A stretch of 64,000 bases of DNA from Oxytricha trifallax. Lineage: Eukaryota > Ciliophora > Spirotrichea > Sporadotrichida > Oxytrichidae. The notes beneath the pieces are model-generated. The model was not told the origin of the DNA. It did no database searches and worked only from the letters and a program-made list of their open reading frames with translations. Positions 58,913-64,000 of the stretch are shown here, one piece after another. The number at the start of each line of letters is the position of its first letter. Position 1 is the stretch's first letter. The DNA lies in assembly GCA_000711775.1 (NCBI GenBank), contig ARYC01017424.1, positions 1 to 64,000 of the forward strand, in the 5' to 3' direction. A program made the translations under genes and the position numbers.

Positions 58913-61391
58913 ATGGCAAATCGCAACCATAGCACAAATAATTCGCATAATTTTATTTAGTAAGAATCTGATTAAATAAGCGGTTTAAGCACCAATAATT
59001 TTAAGAGCACTCATATATCAAGTGATGCCCAAACCTCGTTGAGTCAACCTTTGATTTAAAAATAGAACACTTCTTCTAATAACACTCCTAATAATAATAA
59101 AAATAAGGGGTCAATAGTGAACTTTAAGAAAAACTTCAAGCATGAAAGCTTTAAACAGAGTGCTTCCGTGAATGAAGTAGAATCGTTTGAATCAAATACT
59201 TATCTGAATAACTTAGGATTCAATGCAAATTCTGGTGGATTTGGTGGAGCTGGGAATTCTAATACCTAAGTATAAAATAGTGAGACTTTTAACTCAAATT
59301 GTGACGATAGTGCCCTAAAACATACATCGAGTGCCATTTAGGACTATGAATCATCGAAAAAGATCTATTAAAATCGTCAAGAGAAACTTAGGAAAAGAGA
59401 AGTCAGCGAACGTTGCTTCCAATGCATTGAGAATAAAGACAAGCAAGGATTAATGCGTTATCTTGATCAAAATTTAGCGATATCAATAGTAGATATATTG
59501 GATGGGCGAGGATATACTCTGCTACATATGGTCTGCTTTAAGAATTAAGAAGACATGATTTTTCCATTGGTTGAAAGAGTCAAAGAAATATTCACAGAAA
59601 CTCAAATTAAGAAATGGGTCAATCACAAAACAGAGGAAGATGGCTTTACTGCTTTACATTTTGCTTCATTTAGAGGAAATATCAACGCAATCTAATTGTT
59701 GCTCGATAATGGAGCAGATATGTATATGAGAAACAATTTCGGTATCAACGTTCTACATGTTGCTGCTTAAGGTGATTAACCAATCTCTTTGTACTATTTC
59801 AAAGAGAAAGGTCTGGATATTAAATCTAAGGATAACAGAAACAGTACTCCAGTTCATTGGGCATGCTATTCTAAATCAGAAATAGCTCTTTGCTATTTAT
59901 TAAGTTGGGTTAAAGACTTGGATGATTAAGACATCGAAGGCTTTACACCTTTGCATCTAGCTGTAAAAAGTGTTGAGACTTTGAGAAGCACTAGACCTGT
60001 TAGAAGCTTGCTAATTAGAGGATCTTCTAGAAATGTTAGAGATAAATAAGGAAGAAAACCAGTAGATCTAAACATTATCAGTTAAATAATTCTTATACAC
60101 TTTTATGTTATAGTTTTAATTGATCAAATAACAATACCTTCATTATAATAAGAATTAAAACAGATGCTTAAAGATCCCAAGGGATGCCAATGTTTCATGA
60201 TAAAAACTCCTCTAAAATTAATGAGAAAATCTGTAGTCACTCCAGCATTTTTCCTCACTCTATTACTAATAAATTATTTCCTACTATTACTGTTCGTTCT
60301 TCCATGTAAGATATAAGAGATTTCATTTTTATTATAGATGCAAATGATATGATATGGTTCTACTTGAGTACTGTTTCTTTCTTTTTCGTGATTCTTTTTT
60401 TCTTATTGAGTTAAGCTAGAGATCCAGGATACTTGAAAAAACCTAAGAGCATCTCATTCTTAAGTATGATGTAGTTGTTTGATCCAGTTTTACTTTGCCC
60501 AGACTGTGAAGTCATTCGAACCACTAGATCTAGACACTGTAGTATTTGTAATAAATGTGTGGAGAGATTTGATCATCATTGCCCTTGGGTAAATAACTGT
60601 GTTGGATTAAACAATCATCACTATTTCATGATGTTTTTGGTTTCTATAACAGCTCTTCTTGCAGTAGTAATTGTAACAGTTTCAGTAAATGTGCACTTGT
60701 ATAATGATGGAGAGCTAGATTTCAATAACTTCCTGATTATCTTACCTTAAAACGTCTATAGTAAAGAGCTTTTCATATTTTCATCTGCAATAAATTTAAT
60801 TTGCAGTGGTTTCTTCATTCTTCCAGTTTTGTAAGTTAGGATTCAGTATAATTTTAAATTAGGCTGCTGACTGTGATTTAGTTGAGAAACTTTTGTGTAA
60901 ATAAGACAACAAACGAGAGATTCGCAAAAAGAGCTGCTTCAGTGAATGAGTCATAAGTGTCCTCAAGGACTTCTTCAATGGCAAGTTCAATGCAAAATAC
61001 TACTTTCGATGAGGGATCTTCAATCAGAAGTTTTAATAATAGGAGAAACAAATAGTGCTGTGGGGTTGTATCTAATTGTTTCTAAATGTGCTGCAATCAT
61101 CAGATGGTTGATCAGAGACAGTTATATGAAGAGCAGTAGTAAATTGTACATCCCAGTTTTGAAACCACACCTGGTAGACCTATGGATGACTCAATTGAAG
61201 ATCTAGGGTCAAATAGTTATGATCATCACAATGCTGTCAATTAAAAATTAAAACATCAACAAAAATTTTTATTGTTACATTATACTCTAAATCTGAGGAA
61301 ACAACCACATCTGATACAGTTTTATGAATAATAGTAAAGTTAGAGAACTTATATACATAATAAACGGGAGTGCATAAAATATATTATTTGA
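58913..61391 (+). CDS. Ankyrin-repeat DHHC palmitoyltransferase (HIP14/ZDHHC17 type)
   Basis: ATG at 58913, TGA at 61389. Introns 60306-60337 and 60831-60862 leave 2,415 nt, 804 aa. A Ser/Asn-rich N-terminus is followed by about six ankyrin repeats ([57 protein letters not shown]). Two membrane helices follow, then the Cys-rich DHHC domain ([30 protein letters not shown]) with the catalytic Cys in DHHC, two more helices and the TTxE-like motif KTTNER. The tail is Ser-rich with [13 protein letters not shown], candidate palmitoylation sites. The enzyme S-acylates membrane proteins at the Golgi or plasma membrane; ankyrin repeats recruit substrates. The last 40 residues may lie beyond the true end. 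Confidence 0.9.
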
Positions 61392-61530
61392 TAAAAATTT
61401 TTGCATTAATTTCAAATCCCAAAAACATAATTGTATAAGTTTGTATTTATTATCCAAAATGCATTTTCGCTTCCATAATGCTCAAATACTATGTTATCTA
61501 CTTACAATATCTGAATATGTAAATAATAAA

Positions 61531-62764
61531 ATGAAATACTTAACCACTACTACGAAGCATCGTGAACAATCATCGATTGTGAAACATTCTGGGTAAAACA
61601 TAAGAAAAAATTAAAAATCAACTAAAATATAATTAAGTTACAGCTCACTGGCTAGATTTAGAAGAATTGTGGATAAAGTAGAGCATATGTAAATGATTAA
61701 AGAAATTAAAAAGTCAGAATTATAATTGTACAAATCTATGTTTGGATAAATTAAGAGACTGGCCAGTCATGCTGGCTCATGGTACCCATCAGACAAAAAG
61801 AAATTAGATTTACAACTAACTTAATATCTAGAAAAGGCGAAGATTGATTTAGGGGATAGGATTAAAGATAACTCAAGAGGCAAGATTAGAGCTATCATTC
61901 ATGAAGCTATATTGGCTATTATTAAAATAAAATCATATTTGATTTTAGAGATTGCTCCACATGCAGGGATTGATTACAGTGGTTAAGTTGCTGCTTACGC
62001 ATATTGCTAGTTAGATCCCTAATAATACAAAAGAGTAATCTTGCTCGGCCCCTCTCACCATGTTTACTTAGAATCATGTGCTTTAACTCTCTGCTCAAAG
62101 TATCAAACTCCCCTTGGAGATCTTGTGATTGACAAGGAATTCAATGAATAGCTTTTGAAAGAGAATAGTTTTAAGTAGATGCCTAAATAGATTGATGAAG
62201 AAGAACATTCTCTGGAGATGCATCTTCCATACATTAAAAAGGTCTTTGGGGATTAAATTCAGTTAGTGCCTATCCTTGTTGGCAACTTGACCAAAGATAA
62301 AGAAGCACTCTATGGAAAGACTCTTGCCAAGTAAAAATAAAATATACATTCAACATTTTTAATTGTGATTATTATATCTGAGAGACAAGGATGAGAATTT
62401 GTTCATAATTTCATCAGATTTCTGTCATTGGGGAAAAGATTTCGATTACATGTATTTGGTTGAAAAAGTAGACAAAGATCAGAACACAATTTCAAAGTAA
62501 ATCGAAAGAATTGATAAGGATGGGATCAATCACATTATTGGCTAAGATGTTGAAAAATTCAACGAATATTTAGACATTACTGATAATACTATCTGTGGGA
62601 GACACCCTATTGGAGTGCTTTTGGAATGCTTGAAGGAGATGGACACGAGAACATTTGAAACAGAGCTAGCTCAATATGGACAAAGTACTAATATTATTGA
62701 TGATAAAAGGGAGACTTCAGTGTCCTATGCAAGTATTGTAACCAGAGATAAAGTTAACATATGA
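61531..62764 (+). CDS. MEMO1: MEMO1 family protein
   Basis: ATG at 61531, TGA at 62762. A 54-bp IES (61900-61953, repeat ATT) and a 52-nt intron (62331-62382) leave 1,128 nt, 375 aa. After an N-terminal extension of about 70 residues the MEMO signature runs RLASHAGSWYPSD, IAPHAGIDYSG, ILLGPSHHVYL, EEHSLEMHLPYI, LVPILVG, IISSDFCHWG, CGRHPIGVLLE. The His/Asp/Cys residues that bind metal in MEMO1 are all present. MEMO proteins are copper/iron-binding and act in redox and motility signalling. The IES sits inside the codons for IIAPHAG. Confidence 0.93.
61900..61953. other. 54-bp IES in MEMO1
   Basis: ATT at 61897-61899 and 61951-61953. Removal gives AIIAPHAG, the conserved MEMO motif. Confidence 0.85.
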
Positions 62765-63244
62765 ATATATTCTGATTTAAATTTGAGTATCAAGTTAAAG
62801 TTAATTTCTTTAATATTAAAGAATTATAAATAAAAAGCTTTTTGTAAAATAGAGTCATGTATTTAAAAAATTATTATATAAATTGAAGAAAAATTATTCT
62901 TGTTATTTGGCATGATTATTTTAAACAGCACAACAGTTTTTATAGATCTTAACCTCATATTTGAGTTATTATAATGTTTAGATAATATGAATAAATAAAT
63001 TTAATTTAGGGTCATTAGAGAAATATTCATAAGAGGCATTCGTATTACTGCATAAATATTGGTTATTTAATTTTTTTCATCTAAGACTATAAATTAATTC
63101 TTTGTTTAAATTAAAATTATTAAATGAGTAAATAACTTTTATGTTTAATTTAATTTTATTTTAAAGTTCATAATAATCAATAAATTTAAGACTAATTTAA
63201 ACCAATTACTATGCTCATTTAAGAGCTTAAACATAAATTTAAAT
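62765..63244. other. Convergent intergenic region
   Basis: 480 bp, AT-rich, between two convergent stops. Nothing recognised. Confidence 0.6.
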
Positions 63245-64000
63245 TCAATACTCTCTCTTTGTCTAGAGAGGATTCCTAAAATTGCTGAAGTTTTACCCTT
63301 GTCTATTATTATTAGCTCCAGACGTATTATTCATTGAAGAGTTTTATGAGTTTCTTATTAATTCGTTGACATTTTACTGCATGACTTTGTTTCCCATTGT
63401 CAAGAATGTTTGCAACTTATCAGCTTGCTAGTTGTTGTTATTCCTGCTTTTTCCAGTTAAACTATTCTAAGAAGCTCTTTAACTCATATTGCCAAAGCCT
63501 GACAGATTTTACTGTTGCTTCACACTGCCATTGTTGCTCAAGTTAACAGAGATGTCCTGATGAGAGATTCTTCTCTCGTTAGTTAAGTAATTACCGCTTG
63601 TATTATGAGGGTTACCGCTTCCACTTACATTCAAGAATCTACTGGTGTTGCTGCTTATATTACTGCTGTTCTTGCTGTTTGTTTGTCTGCTTTGTGAGTT
63701 GCTATGATAGCTGTTGTTAACGTTCGAGTTTTGAATTTGGTTAGTGTTAACTATCTAGGAATTGGCAACTCCACCAAAAGAATTATATTGCTAGACATTT
63801 CCACTCGAGAAGTGAGCAAGTGGGGCTCTAAATGTCATCGGTTAGTAACCAACATTACTGCTACCACTTGAACTCTTTTTCTGTTGATTACTGTTACTAG
63901 TAATTGATCTATCCCTTAAGACTTTTTATGAGTTTTAGTGCATTAACTACTGCTATTAGTGAGGTAAGAGTTGCTACTTTTAAGGCTATTAAGATGCAAC
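63245..64000 (-). CDS. Ser/Asn/Gln-rich protein, C-terminal part (5' end outside window)
   Basis: Reverse strand, open from 64000 to TGA at 63245. About 250 residues, low complexity: Asn, Ser and Gln make up most of it, with short conserved-looking islands (PMTFRAPLAHFSSG, DKLQTFLTMGNKVMQ). No domain recognised. Such tails are often found on ciliate kinases and RNA-binding proteins, so the main domain is probably upstream, outside the window. Confidence 0.65.

Noticed and set aside
1..64000. Window as a macronuclear chromosome
   Set aside because: Hypotrich macronuclear chromosomes are gene-sized and lack inverted gene segments, MITEs and frame-breaking inserts. The opposite is seen here.
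1..64000. Euplotes-type code (TGA = Cys)
   Set aside because: TGA ends every recognised protein, and TAA/TAG occur inside conserved domains at Gln positions.
1..64000. tRNA or rRNA genes
   Set aside because: No GC-rich cloverleaf-like block with A/B boxes and no rRNA core sequence was noticed. A dedicated scan would be needed to exclude a tRNA.

Overview
The window reads as germline (micronuclear) DNA of a spirotrich ciliate of the Oxytricha/Stylonychia/Tetmemena type. TAA and TAG are read as glutamine throughout and every recognisable protein ends at TGA. Introns are tiny (26-60 nt, GT..AG). The DNA is very AT-rich, with one short stretch of C4A4/G4T4-like telomeric sequence. Many genes are cut by AT-rich inserts bounded by short direct repeats (pointers). 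Removing the insert plus one repeat copy restores the reading frame, which is how MDS/IES organisation looks. All joins were done by hand. For most genes the joined length divides by three, which is the main internal check.

Layout. 1-3.3 kb: a C2H2-kinase protein (5' end outside), a telomere-like inverted pair, an orphan 3' gene fragment and a coiled-coil gene. 3.4-6.2 kb: an FG nucleoporin with six IESs. 6.4-10.4 kb: a methyltransferase and three unknown proteins. 10.5-12.9 kb: a cullin. 13.0-20.0 kb: one scrambled gene for a large membrane protein, whose middle segment is inverted relative to both flanks and which carries a 1.75-kb inverted-repeat element. 20.2-33.5 kb: UBE2W, a BRCT protein, Nup54, a foldback element, UTP6, an SLC25 carrier and a long coiled-coil protein. 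33.8-48.8 kb: an accessory region with two large foldback elements, four MITE-like foldbacks (plus one at 25 kb) and six tandem copies of a small secreted cysteine protein (P1-P6). 49.1-64 kb: DRC4/GAS8, a putative mitochondrial protein head-to-head with COX11, a small membrane protein, a coiled-coil protein, an ankyrin-DHHC acyltransferase, MEMO1 and the 3' part of a low-complexity gene.

The most striking items are the scrambled gene (A reverse, B forward, C reverse; pointers of 19 and 11 bp; joined CDS 4,935 nt = 1,645 codons) and the P1-P6 family. In that family, paralogues carry IESs at different and at shared sites, and one IES contains a MITE. This gives evidence for IES gain inside one gene family. 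No tRNA, rRNA or CRISPR was recognised. Promoters could not be defined by sequence except as short shared upstream gaps.
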